Origin: Micromonospora coxensis
GTDB lineage: Bacteria; Actinomycetota; Actinomycetes; Mycobacteriales; Micromonosporaceae
NCBI RefSeq assembly: GCF_900090295.1
Contig: NZ_LT607753.1
Span: 5,270,001-5,334,000, forward strand
Length of the DNA stretch: 64,000 bases
Direction of reading: 5' to 3'
This document shows positions 32,307-39,698 of this stretch, piece by piece. Under the pieces are notes generated by a model. That model made no database searches, had not been told where the DNA came from, and was given only the letters and a program-made list of their open reading frames with translations. Made by a program: the position numbers and the translations under genes. Numbering within the stretch: position 1 is the stretch's first letter; each line of letters starts with the position of its first letter.

Positions 32307-34781
32307 TCACAGGCCGGTCCGCTCGACACGGGCCGTGCGGGCGTCCTTGCGGACCTCGTAGCGGACCGGGATCCGCTCGGCCAGCGCCGGCACGTGGGTG
32401 ACCACGCCGACCATCCGGTCACCCCGGGCGGCCAGGCTCTCCAGGGTGGCCGCCACGGTGTCCAGGGTGGCCGCGTCCAGCGTGCCGAAGCCCTCGTCCA
32501 GCACGATCGACTCCAGGCTCGCCGCGGTGGTGGACATCCCGGCGAGCTGCTCGGACAGCGCCAGCGCCAGGGCCAGCGACGCCTGAAACGTCTCACCGCC
32601 GGAGAGGGTGCGCACCGCTCGCCGCAGCCCCGCGTCGTGGTGGTCGACCACGAAGAACTCGCCCTTGTCGTGCACCAGGTCGTACTGGCCCTGGGACAGC
32701 TCGCGCAGGATCCGGGACGCGCCGTCGACCAGCAGGTCCAGCGCCTCGGCCAGCAGCCACCGTTCGAAGTTGTTGGCCCGCAGGTGCCCGGCCAGCGCCC
32801 GGGCGGTACGCGCCCGTCGCTCGTGCTCGGCCCGCTGCTCCCGCAGCTCTCCGGCCTGCTCGCGGCGCTCCTGCAACCGCCGCCGCTCCGCCTCCGCACG
32901 CTCCGAGGCCACCGCGACGGCCCGGGCCGGGTCGTCCTCGGGCGGCAGCCCGGCGTCGGCGAGCAGCCCGGCGATCCGGTCCTCGACCGCGCCGGCGGCG
33001 GCCTCCGCCTCGGCCACCGACGCGGCCAGCCCGACCCGCTCGGCACGGCGCTGCCGCACCTGCTCGCCGGCCCACTCCGCCAGGGTGGTCCAGGCGCCCG
33101 CCACGTCGTCGCGGTCCGCGGCCGGCGGACCGAACCGGGCCAACCCGTCGCGGGCGGCGTCGAAGCCCCGCCAGGCGGCGCGCAGCCGGTCCTCCGCCGC
33201 GTCGACCGCGCCCCGGGCCCGGCGCGCGGCGTCACGGCCGGCGCGCACCGCCGTCGCCGCCTCGTCGAGGGCCCAGCGCAGCCGGGCGTGCTCGTCCAGC
33301 GCGGCGCGCAGCGCGGCCGGCGCGGCGGCCCCGGCGAGCTGGCCGTCCAGCTCGGACAGCCGGGCCGCGAGCTGGTCGGCGCGGGCGCGGGCGTGGACCA
33401 GCACCCGTTCCAGGTCCCGCGCGGCCGCGTCGCGCTCCTGCACCAGCGCCTGCGCGCGGGTCGTGGCGGCCCGGGCGGCCTTGCCGGCGGCGGTCGCCGC
33501 GGCCACCGCCGAGCCCGCCGGCACCGCCGGCACCCGGGCCACGGTCTGCTCGCAGACCGGGCAGGTCCCGCCGTCGGACAGGTGCGCCCGCAGGGCGACC
33601 GCCTGGTCGGTGGCCTTCGCCTCCTCGTGGGCGCGGAACGCCGCCTCCAGGTCGGCCTCGGCCCGGGCCGCCGCCTCCCGGGCCGCCGCCAGCGCCGCCA
33701 CCGCCGCGTCGTGCTCGGCCTGCGCCGCGCCGACCGCCGCGCGGACCGTCTCGGCCTCGCCGGCCAGCTTCTCCCGGTCGCCGTGCGCCCGCAGCAGCAG
33801 CCGCAGGGTGCTCTCGTCCCCGGCGGCGGCGAGTTCGCCGCGCAGCTTCTCCTCGCGCTCCTCGGCCAGCGCCACCGCGGCCGACGCCGCCTCGGCCGCC
33901 GCCCGCGCGGTGAGCACCGCGCGGGCCACCTCGGCCACCCCGTCCGGCGCGCGCACCCCGGCCAGCCCGGCCAGGTCGGCGTCGAGGGCGGCCAGCGCCG
34001 CCGCCGCCTCGCGCGCCGCCGCCCGCGCCCGCTCCCGTTCGGGTACGGCGGCGGCGACCGCCCCGGACAGCTCCCGCATCCGCTCCACCTGCGCGGTGGC
34101 CGCCGCCAGCGTCGCGTCGTCGACGTCGGTCAGCCCGGCGAGCATCCGGTCGACCGCCTCCAGCTTCGCCTCGGCCTGCCCGGCCCGCTCGGTGGCGCGT
34201 TTCTGCACCTCCTCGTAGACGCCGAGGCCGAGCAGGTTGACCAGGATCTGCTGCCGGGTCGCCGGCTTGGCGTGCAGGAAGTCGGCGAACTGCCCCTGCG
34301 GCAGCACCACGCAGGAGGTGAACTGCTCGTACGGCAGCCCGACCGCCTCCAGCACCGCCTGCTCCATCTCGGCCGGGGTGCCGGCGACCACCTCGCCCAG
34401 ATCCTCCGGGCTCAGCCCGGTGTCGAGCTTGGTGACGTCGAAGCCGGGCGGCATGAGCTGCAACCCGGCATTGGCGGTCTTGACGTTGCCCCGGCCGTCG
34501 CGGCGGACCACCCGGGTGGCGACGTAGCGGTCGCCGGCGGACTCGAAGACCAGCCGGACGCGGGCCTCGGTGGCCGACGGCGCGAGCGCGTTGGCCAACC
34601 CCCGGGTCCCGCCCCAGCGGGGCACCGTGCCGTACAGGGCGAAGCAGATCGCGTCCAGCACGGTGGACTTGCCGGAGCCGGTCGGGCCGACCAGGACGAA
34701 GAAGTCGGCGTCGGTGAAGTCGACGGTGGTCTCGTCACGGAAGACGGTGAAGCCCGCCATGTCCAGCCGCATCGGCCGCAT
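32307..34781 (-). CDS. sbcC: Rad50/SbcC-type ATPase of the Mre11-Rad50 complex
   Basis: This 824-residue SMC-like ATPase has Walker A GPTGSGKST near residue 36, VLPQGQFADFL, and long alanine/glutamate-rich coiled coils. The zinc hook is CPVC near residue 408. The C-terminal lobe has signature TLSGGETFQASLALALALSEQL and Walker B SIVLDEGFGTLD. It is shorter than E. coli SbcC, with reduced coils, as in most actinobacteria. It tethers DNA ends and gates the SbcD nuclease. Its start overlaps the sbcD stop by one base (TGATG). Confidence 0.95.
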   Translation of the reverse strand: MRPMRLDMAGFTVFRDETTVDFTDADFFVLVGPTGSGKSTVLDAICFALYGTVPRWGGTRGLANALAPSATEARVRLVFESAGDRYVATRVVRRDGRGNVKTANAGLQLMPPGFDVTKLDTGLSPEDLGEVVAGTPAEMEQAVLEAVGLPYEQFTSCVVLPQGQFADFLHAKPATRQQILVNLLGLGVYEEVQKRATERAGQAEAKLEAVDRMLAGLTDVDDATLAAATAQVERMRELSGAVAAAVPERERARAAAREAAAALAALDADLAGLAGVRAPDGVAEVARAVLTARAAAEAASAAVALAEEREEKLRGELAAAGDESTLRLLLRAHGDREKLAGEAETVRAAVGAAQAEHDAAVAALAAAREAAARAEADLEAAFRAHEEAKATDQAVALRAHLSDGGTCPVCEQTVARVPAVPAGSAVAAATAAGKAARAATTRAQALVQERDAAARDLERVLVHARARADQLAARLSELDGQLAGAAAPAALRAALDEHARLRWALDEAATAVRAGRDAARRARGAVDAAEDRLRAAWRGFDAARDGLARFGPPAADRDDVAGAWTTLAEWAGEQVRQRRAERVGLAASVAEAEAAAGAVEDRIAGLLADAGLPPEDDPARAVAVASERAEAERRRLQERREQAGELREQRAEHERRARTARALAGHLRANNFERWLLAEALDLLVDGASRILRELSQGQYDLVHDKGEFFVVDHHDAGLRRAVRTLSGGETFQASLALALALSEQLAGMSTTAASLESIVLDEGFGTLDAATLDTVAATLESLAARGDRMVGVVTHVPALAERIPVRYEVRKDARTARVERTGL

Positions 34782-35929
34782 CAGCGCTCCACCTCCTCGA
34801 ACAGCTCGTCGAAGAGGTCCCGCACCCCGTCGTCGTCGTGGCCCCGGCTGTCCAGGTAGTCGGCGAACAGCTCGCGCGGGGAGCGGCCGGCCCGCTGCGC
34901 CATCCGGGTGCCGCTGCCCGGCGCGGGCACCAGATCCGGGTCGATCCGGATCTCCAGCGCGCGGGGCAGCAGCTCCTGCACCTCCTCGCGCAACCCGGCC
35001 CGGGGCTGCTCGCGGACGAAGACCCGCAGCCAGCCCTCCGGCGGGGTCGCCTCGGCGAGCTGGGCCAGCGTGCCCCGGACGGTGCGCAGCGGCACCGCCG
35101 CCGGCACCGGCACCTCGCGTACCTGGGCGGCGGTGCGGGCGGTGACCTCGACCAGCGTCACCGAGGGGACGTTCTCCTGCTCGCCGAAGTCCACCGCGAT
35201 CGGGCTGCCGCTGTAGCGCACCGGGCAGGGCCCGATCACCCGCTGCGAGCGGTGCAGGTGGCCCAGCGCCACGTAGTGCGCGGTGGTCGGGAAGACCGTC
35301 GCCGGGACCGCGTAGCCGAGCACCGTGTGCGCGTCCCGCTCGCCGCCGCCGGTGCTCGCCCCGACCACGGTGAGGTGGGCGGTGACCAGGTGCACCCGGT
35401 CCGGCTCGGTGAAGCCCTCGGTGAGCCGGGTCAGCACCCGGCCCAGGTGGTCGGCGTACGTCTGGGTCGCCTCGGCGGCGGTCAGCTCGTACATCTCCAC
35501 CGCGCGCACGGCGTAGCGCTGGGACAGGAACGGCAGCGCGGCGAGCTGCCAGCGTTCGCCGTCGCGGGTCACCCCGTCGACGACGTGCTCGGCCGGGTTG
35601 GCCAGTACGCTGCCGCGCAGGGTGATGCCGGCGGCCTCGGCCCAGGGGCGCAGCGCGTCGAGGGCCTGGCCGTTGTCGTGGTTGCCGCCGATCGCCACCA
35701 CGTCCGCCCCGGTACGCCGCAACGCGGTCAACGCCCGGGTGACCAGCCGGGTCGCCTCCGGTGTCGGGGCGGCGGTGTCGTACAGGTCGCCGGCGACGAT
35801 GACCAGGTCGGGACGTTCGGCCACGGCGATCTCGATGACGTTGGCGAGCACCTGCTTGTGCTCGTCGACGCGGGACTGCCCCTTGAGCACCTTGCCGACG
35901 TGCCAGTCCGAGGTGTGCAGGATCTTCAT
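34781..35929 (-). CDS. sbcD: Mre11/SbcD-type exonuclease subunit
   Basis: The 382-residue metallophosphoesterase shows the full Mre11 metal-site series: HTSDWHVGK, VIVAGDLYDT, IGGNHDNG, VTAHLTVVG and YVALGHLHRSQ. The C-terminal third resembles the SbcD capping domain. With SbcC it makes an ATP-dependent nuclease that opens blocked or hairpin DNA ends. It starts 13 bp after the herA-like frame, so the operon order is herA, mre11, rad50, nurA, the set familiar from archaea. Confidence 0.95.
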   Translation of the reverse strand: MKILHTSDWHVGKVLKGQSRVDEHKQVLANVIEIAVAERPDLVIVAGDLYDTAAPTPEATRLVTRALTALRRTGADVVAIGGNHDNGQALDALRPWAEAAGITLRGSVLANPAEHVVDGVTRDGERWQLAALPFLSQRYAVRAVEMYELTAAEATQTYADHLGRVLTRLTEGFTEPDRVHLVTAHLTVVGASTGGGERDAHTVLGYAVPATVFPTTAHYVALGHLHRSQRVIGPCPVRYSGSPIAVDFGEQENVPSVTLVEVTARTAAQVREVPVPAAVPLRTVRGTLAQLAEATPPEGWLRVFVREQPRAGLREEVQELLPRALEIRIDPDLVPAPGSGTRMAQRAGRSPRELFADYLDSRGHDDDGVRDLFDELFEEVER

Positions 35930-35941
35930 GGTGGCCGGCCC

Positions 35942-36925
35942 CTAGAACGGGATGTCGTCGTCGGAGGAGCCCGAACCGACCACCGCGAACGGGTCGGCCG
36001 ACTGGGTGATCGAGCGCAGCGTCTGCGACGGCGGCCGGCCCGCCTCGGAGACCCGGGTCGCCCAGGCCGGGAAGGGGAACTCCAGGCAGAGCGGGACCGG
36101 GATGTCCGGCTGGTTGACGAACATGGTGCCCGGCTTGGCCAGCAGCGCCCGCTGGCGCTGGGCCGGCGGGAGGAAGCCGTACTCGGGACGGGACGCCTCG
36201 GCCGGGTCGAGTCGGCCGACCACCCGGATCGCCGAGTTGGTCACGATGCGCCGCTCCACCTCGCTCGCCGTCTGCTGCGCGCCGACCAGGATCACCCCGA
36301 GGGAGCGGCCCCGCTCGGCGATGTCGAGCAGCACCTCCTTGATGGGGGAGGAGCCCTCGCGGGGGGCGTACTTGTTCAGCTCGTCCAGGACGACGAAGAG
36401 CAGCGGCTTGGCGGTGCCGGACTTCTCCTTGCGCTCGAACTCGCTCTTGAGCGTCACGCCGACCACGAAGCGCTGCGCGCGGTCCGGCAGGTTGTGCAGG
36501 TCGACCACGGTGACCTGGGCGCTCTCCGCGGTGTTGATCGAGTGCGGGCGGCGGGTGGCCAGGTCGCCGCGGATCAGCCGGCCCAGGTCCTTCTTGCTGC
36601 CGATCAGCCGGCGGGCGAAGGCGTTGACCGTGCCCAGGCCGACCGCGCTGCCCGCCCAGTCGCCCCGGGTCTCGTCGTCGTTGAGCTGCTCGACGATGTG
36701 GTCGACCAGGTCGGCGTACGACCCCAGCCGGACCCCGTCGACGCTCACCCCGCCGTCGGCGGGCTGGGCGTAGCGGGCCAGGTGGGCGGCGACCGAGTGG
36801 ACCACCATCGTGTACTGCTGGCGCTCGTCGTCGGCGTCGGCGAAGACGTACGGCAGGAGCCGGTCGGCGCAGAACTCGCTCAGCGTCCAGTAGAAGCTGT
36901 CCACGCCGGTGAGCCGGCTGCTCAC
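35942..36925 (-). CDS. herA: HerA-like DNA translocase, C-terminal part (frameshifted gene)
   Basis: The product is 327 residues containing the C-terminal half of an FtsK/HerA-superfamily ATPase: Walker B PLLFVVLDELNKYAP, the sensor/arginine region LVGAQQTASEVERRIVTNSAIRVVGRLD and a C-terminal LLAKPGTMFVNQPDIPVPLCLEFPFP. The same frame is open and protein-like back to about 37020 (AYAKLGLDAGAFPDVRVHAPP), before any start codon, so this is not an independent gene. The N-terminal half lies at 36922-37683 in another frame. If the shift is real the ATPase is dead, because P-loop and Walker B are on separate products. Confidence 0.82.
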   Translation of the reverse strand: MSSRLTGVDSFYWTLSEFCADRLLPYVFADADDERQQYTMVVHSVAAHLARYAQPADGGVSVDGVRLGSYADLVDHIVEQLNDDETRGDWAGSAVGLGTVNAFARRLIGSKKDLGRLIRGDLATRRPHSINTAESAQVTVVDLHNLPDRAQRFVVGVTLKSEFERKEKSGTAKPLLFVVLDELNKYAPREGSSPIKEVLLDIAERGRSLGVILVGAQQTASEVERRIVTNSAIRVVGRLDPAEASRPEYGFLPPAQRQRALLAKPGTMFVNQPDIPVPLCLEFPFPAWATRVSEAGRPPSQTLRSITQSADPFAVVGSGSSDDDIPF

Positions 36926-37683
36926 GTCGGGGGTGCCGGAGGAGTCGCCGACCCGGGGCGGGGCGTGGACCCGTACGTCGGGGAAGGCCCCGGCGTCCAG
37001 CCCGAGCTTCGCGTACGCCGCCCGTCGTCGAGGCGGGCGTTGGGGTGGTCGAGGAAGAGCAGGTCCTCGCCCTTGACGTTGAAGATCAGCGCCTTGGCGT
37101 TGACCGCGTCGCCACCGAGCACCCCGGAGCGGAAGACCGAGTAGAGCAGGAAGGTGGCGAAGCTGGTCTTGGTGGCCACGCCGGAGATGCCGGAGATGGA
37201 GACGTGCGCGCCCCGGCTGCCGTCGAGGAAGTCGGCGTTGAGGTAGACCGGGACGCCGTCGCGCCCCATGCCCATCGGGATCCGCCGTTCCATCCGGTCG
37301 AAGTGCAGCGCCCGGGCCCGGGCGTCGCCCTCGGCCCGGAACACCGCCGCGCCCGGCGCGGGCGGCACGTAGAGCTCCGGGTCCACCCGGGTGGTGGTGA
37401 CCTCGGCCGCCTCCTGCACCTGGGCGGGGAGGGTGCCGTCGGCGATGGCGAAGACGTCCGAGTCGAACTGGGCGCCCTCGTGCCGCGCCCGGACCTGGGT
37501 GACCACCCCGGCGATGGTCACCGGCTCCCGGTCGGGCAGCTCGCGGCGGGTGACCACCACGTCGTCGAGCTGGAGGTAGCTGTCGGGGGAGACGGCCGTC
37601 CAGAAGGTCAGCGGGGTGGCGTCGGCGGTGCCCAGCACGCGGCCGACCGCCTCGCCCGGGCCGTCGAGCAGGTCGTCGGTCAT
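36922..37683 (-). CDS. herA: HerA-like DNA translocase, N-terminal part with P-loop (frameshifted gene)
   Basis: About 220 good residues: an N-terminal HAS-barrel-like region (GRVLGTADATPLTFWTAVSPDSYLQLDDVVVTRRELPDREPVTIAGVV), then HVSISGISGVATKTSFATFLLYSVF, a P-loop variant in which the glycine before the lysine is threonine. After KGEDLLFLDHPNARLDDG the frame degenerates (RRTRSSGWTPGPSPTYGSTPRP). A one-base deletion in the G-rich run at about 37018-37023 would join it to the downstream half, giving one protein of about 580 residues. HerA is a hexameric DNA pump that works with NurA. Confidence 0.82.
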   Translation of the reverse strand: MTDDLLDGPGEAVGRVLGTADATPLTFWTAVSPDSYLQLDDVVVTRRELPDREPVTIAGVVTQVRARHEGAQFDSDVFAIADGTLPAQVQEAAEVTTTRVDPELYVPPAPGAAVFRAEGDARARALHFDRMERRIPMGMGRDGVPVYLNADFLDGSRGAHVSISGISGVATKTSFATFLLYSVFRSGVLGGDAVNAKALIFNVKGEDLLFLDHPNARLDDGRRTRSSGWTPGPSPTYGSTPRPGSATPPAPPT

Positions 37684-37979
37684 CGGGGGGCTCCGGTCAG
37701 CTGCTCGTCTCGGTCAGGGCGCACGCCCTGCATCCTGCCCGAGGTGTACGACAGGTCGCCACGCGACGCGGCGGACGCCACGCCGGCTCGTCCGGGGTCC
37801 TCGCGGCCGGTCACCGGCGGGTGACGGCGTGTGCCCCGGTGCGGCCGGTCGGGCGGCGTGCGTCCTGCGCCACCGGAGACGCCCGGCCGGACCGGCGTGG
37901 GCGGGGACCAGGGCGGCGCGCACCGGGACGGCCGGGCGGCGCCGATCGGGGCGGGCAGGCCGGGCCGGGGCGGGCGGTG
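37684..37979. other. 296-bp intergenic region before the herA operon
   Basis: No coding-like frame. It should contain the promoter of the minus-strand herA-sbcDC-nurA operon near its left end, but I see no convincing -35/-10 pair. Confidence 0.4.
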
Positions 37980-38765
37980 TCAGGCGGCCGGCGCGGAGCC
38001 GGCGGGTGGGGCGGCGGCCTGGTCGCGGGCGTGGCGCAGCATCAGCGTCCCGTCGTCGGCGGCCAGCACGTGCCGCAGCGGCAGGGGCCGGGCCGCCCCG
38101 GCCTCACCGGCGGTGATCCGCCCCGGACCGGCCCCGGCCAGCAGCGGCGCGACGGTCAGGCAGAGTTCGTCGACCAGGTCCGCGGCGGTGAGCGCGCCGA
38201 ACAGGTGCGGGCCGCCCTCGCAGAGCAGCTGTCCGAGCCCTCGGCGGCGCAGCTCGGCCAGCCCGGCGGCGAGGTCGACCGTCTCCGCGCCGACGCGGAC
38301 CAGGTCGGCCACGTCGGTGAGCCCGGCCGGCGGGGTGGCCGCCTCGGTGGTCAGCACGACCGGCCGCACCGGCGCGTCGGCGAACGCGGCCTGGGCCGGG
38401 TCGAGCGCCAGGGAGCCGGAGACCACGACCAGGGTGGGGTACTCGGCCAGGCCGTGCTCCCGCCGCCAGTCCCGGCGCGGCGCGCTCAGCCGCACCGCCC
38501 GGTAGCCCTCGTGCCGCAGCGTGCCGGCGGCCACCACCAGCCCGTCGCAGAGCATCCGGAGCAGGCCGAAGACCCGCTTGTCCGGCTCGCCGGAGAGCCC
38601 GGCGGAGTAGCCGTCGAGGGTCACCGCGCCGTCCAGGCTGGCCACGAAGTTCACCCGCAGGTGGGGGCCCTCGGCGCGGCCGTAGAGCGCGGTCAGCTCG
38701 GCGTCGTCCAACGGGGGCGACGCGGGCGCCGGCCAGATCCGGCGGATCGGCATTCCGACGCTCAT
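37980..38765 (-). CDS. RibD C-terminal-like pyrimidine reductase family protein
   Basis: The 261-residue protein has the dihydrofolate-reductase-like RibD_C fold: VNFVASLDGAVTLDGYSAGLSGEPDKRVFGLLRMLCDGLVVAAGTLRHEGYRA and a C-terminal QLLCEGGPHLFGALTAADLVDELCLTVAPLLAG. True RibD reduces the riboflavin intermediate, but actinobacteria carry several stand-alone paralogues with unclear substrates. No other riboflavin gene is near. The ATG at 38765 overlaps the stop of a 39-residue cysteine-rich ORF (ATGA), so the two are translationally coupled. Confidence 0.88.
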   Translation of the reverse strand: MSVGMPIRRIWPAPASPPLDDAELTALYGRAEGPHLRVNFVASLDGAVTLDGYSAGLSGEPDKRVFGLLRMLCDGLVVAAGTLRHEGYRAVRLSAPRRDWRREHGLAEYPTLVVVSGSLALDPAQAAFADAPVRPVVLTTEAATPPAGLTDVADLVRVGAETVDLAAGLAELRRRGLGQLLCEGGPHLFGALTAADLVDELCLTVAPLLAGAGPGRITAGEAGAARPLPLRHVLAADDGTLMLRHARDQAAAPPAGSAPAA

Positions 38766-38881
38766 TCGCCGGCCGGACCGGTGACCGGAGGGGTGGGTCC
38801 GGGGGTACGGTGCTGGCAGTCGCACCACTTCCGGCCGGGGCAGCGGTCGTGCCGCCGGTCCCGGCAGGCTCGGCAGATCAT
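38762..38881 (-). CDS. 39-residue cysteine-rich small protein coupled to the RibD-like gene
   Basis: This short frame starts at ATG 38881 and ends in an ATGA overlap with the RibD-like gene. The product has six cysteines and two histidines: MICRACRDRRHDRCPG, then RKWCDCQHRTPG, and a Pro-rich tail. The CxxC plus HxxxC and WCDCQH arrangement suggests one zinc site. A TAGGCT hexamer lies 6 bp upstream of the ATG, the leaderless pattern. I recall similar tiny proteins before RibD-like genes in other actinomycetes, but have no function for them. It is easily missed by annotation length cut-offs. Confidence 0.7.
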   Translation of the reverse strand: MICRACRDRRHDRCPGRKWCDCQHRTPGPTPPVTGPAGE

Positions 38882-38887
38882 GCCGGC

Positions 38888-38893
38888 AGCCTA
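38888..38893 (-). promoter_or_regulatory. -10 hexamer TAGGCT of the small-ORF/RibD-like transcript
   Basis: It lies six bp upstream of the ATG at 38881 on the minus strand. Confidence 0.5.
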
Positions 38894-38915
38894 TGCGGTG
38901 GGAGGAGGGGACAGC

Positions 38916-39461
38916 ATGCCACGTCAGATCTTCCAGCTGAAGATGTCCCTCGCCGGGGTGCGCCCGCCGGTCTGGCGGCGGGTGCTGGTCCCCGGCGGCT
39001 ACACCCTGGACCGGCTGCACCGGGTGGTGCAGCACGCCATGGGGTGGCGGGACTGCCACCTGCACTCGTTCGAGATCGACGGCACCCAGTACGGCGAACC
39101 GGACCCGGACGGCGAGCTGTCGCTCCGCGACGAGCTGGACAGCCGCCTCGACGCGGTGCTCGGCAAGGGCAGCCGGCTGCGCTACACGTACGACTTCGGC
39201 GACTGGTGGGAGCACGACCTGGTGGTCGAGGACGCCTTCACCGCCGAGGAGGGCGAGCGTTACCCGGTCTGTCTGGACGGGGCGCGGGCCTGCCCGCCGG
39301 AGGACGTCGGCGGTCCGTCCGGCTACGCCGTGCTGCTGAGCGCGCTCGCCGACCCGGCGCATCCGGAGCACGAGGCGATGCGGGAGTGGGTCCCGCCCGG
39401 CTTCGACCCGGAGTTCTTCGACCCGGGTCGCGCCAGCACGCTGCTGCGTCGCTTCTGCTGA
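38916..39461 (+). CDS. Plasmid pRiA4b ORF-3 family protein
   Basis: The 181-residue protein matches the pRiA4b ORF-3-like family: QLKMSLAGVRPPVWRRVLVPGGYTLDRLHRVVQHAMGWRDCHLHSFEI, YTYDFGDWWEHDLVVED, then CLDGARACPPEDVGGPSGY and a C-terminal WVPPGFDPEFFD. The family was named from an Agrobacterium Ri plasmid and is widespread in bacteria; function is unknown, though the GDxWxH block is highly conserved. The ATG at 38916 has GGAGGAGGGG 5 bp upstream. Divergent from the small Cys-rich ORF. Confidence 0.92.
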   Translation: MPRQIFQLKMSLAGVRPPVWRRVLVPGGYTLDRLHRVVQHAMGWRDCHLHSFEIDGTQYGEPDPDGELSLRDELDSRLDAVLGKGSRLRYTYDFGDWWEHDLVVEDAFTAEEGERYPVCLDGARACPPEDVGGPSGYAVLLSALADPAHPEHEAMREWVPPGFDPEFFDPGRASTLLRRFC

Positions 39462-39510
39462 TCCCTCCGCACCACACCGGGCGCGGGAAACGCCATCGGC
39501 GGTAACGATC

Positions 39511-39524
39511 TGGGAACGCTCCCA
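39511..39524. promoter_or_regulatory. CebR-type operator (upstream copy)
   Basis: TGGGAACGCTCCCA is a near-perfect palindrome matching the published CebR box TGGGAGCGCTCCCA at 13 of 14 positions. It lies just upstream of the -35 of the cebE promoter; it is the reverse complement of the second copy. Confidence 0.85.
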
Positions 39525-39532
39525 ATGGTCTA

Positions 39533-39561
39533 TTGACACCCCTGTCATGCCCCGGCAATCT
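39533..39561 (+). promoter_or_regulatory. Promoter of the ceb operon (TTGACA, 17 bp, CAATCT)
   Basis: A consensus -35 TTGACA at 39533-39538 with a CAATCT -10 at 39556-39561. It is sandwiched between two CebR-type operators, the downstream one overlapping the expected transcription start. Confidence 0.65.
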
Positions 39562-39563
39562 CA

Positions 39564-39577
39564 TGGGAGCGTTCCCA
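39564..39577. promoter_or_regulatory. CebR-type operator (downstream copy)
   Basis: TGGGAGCGTTCCCA, one mismatch from the CebR box. Centre-to-centre distance to the first copy is 53 bp, about five helical turns, so looping by one tetramer is possible. Confidence 0.85.
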
Positions 39578-39698
39578 CGGCGTGGTGCGGGTCACCCCGC
39601 AGTCGCCCGCCGACCGGTCCCTGCCGGCCGGCGCGGGAGCGCGAAGAGCACCCCCCACCACACCCAAACCCAGCCTCACCACTGAAAGAGGGGTCAGG

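Noticed and set aside
36922..36925. GTGA overlap as evidence for two separate genes in the herA region
   Set aside because: The downstream frame is coding-like well upstream of this GTG, so the overlap is fortuitous after a frameshift.
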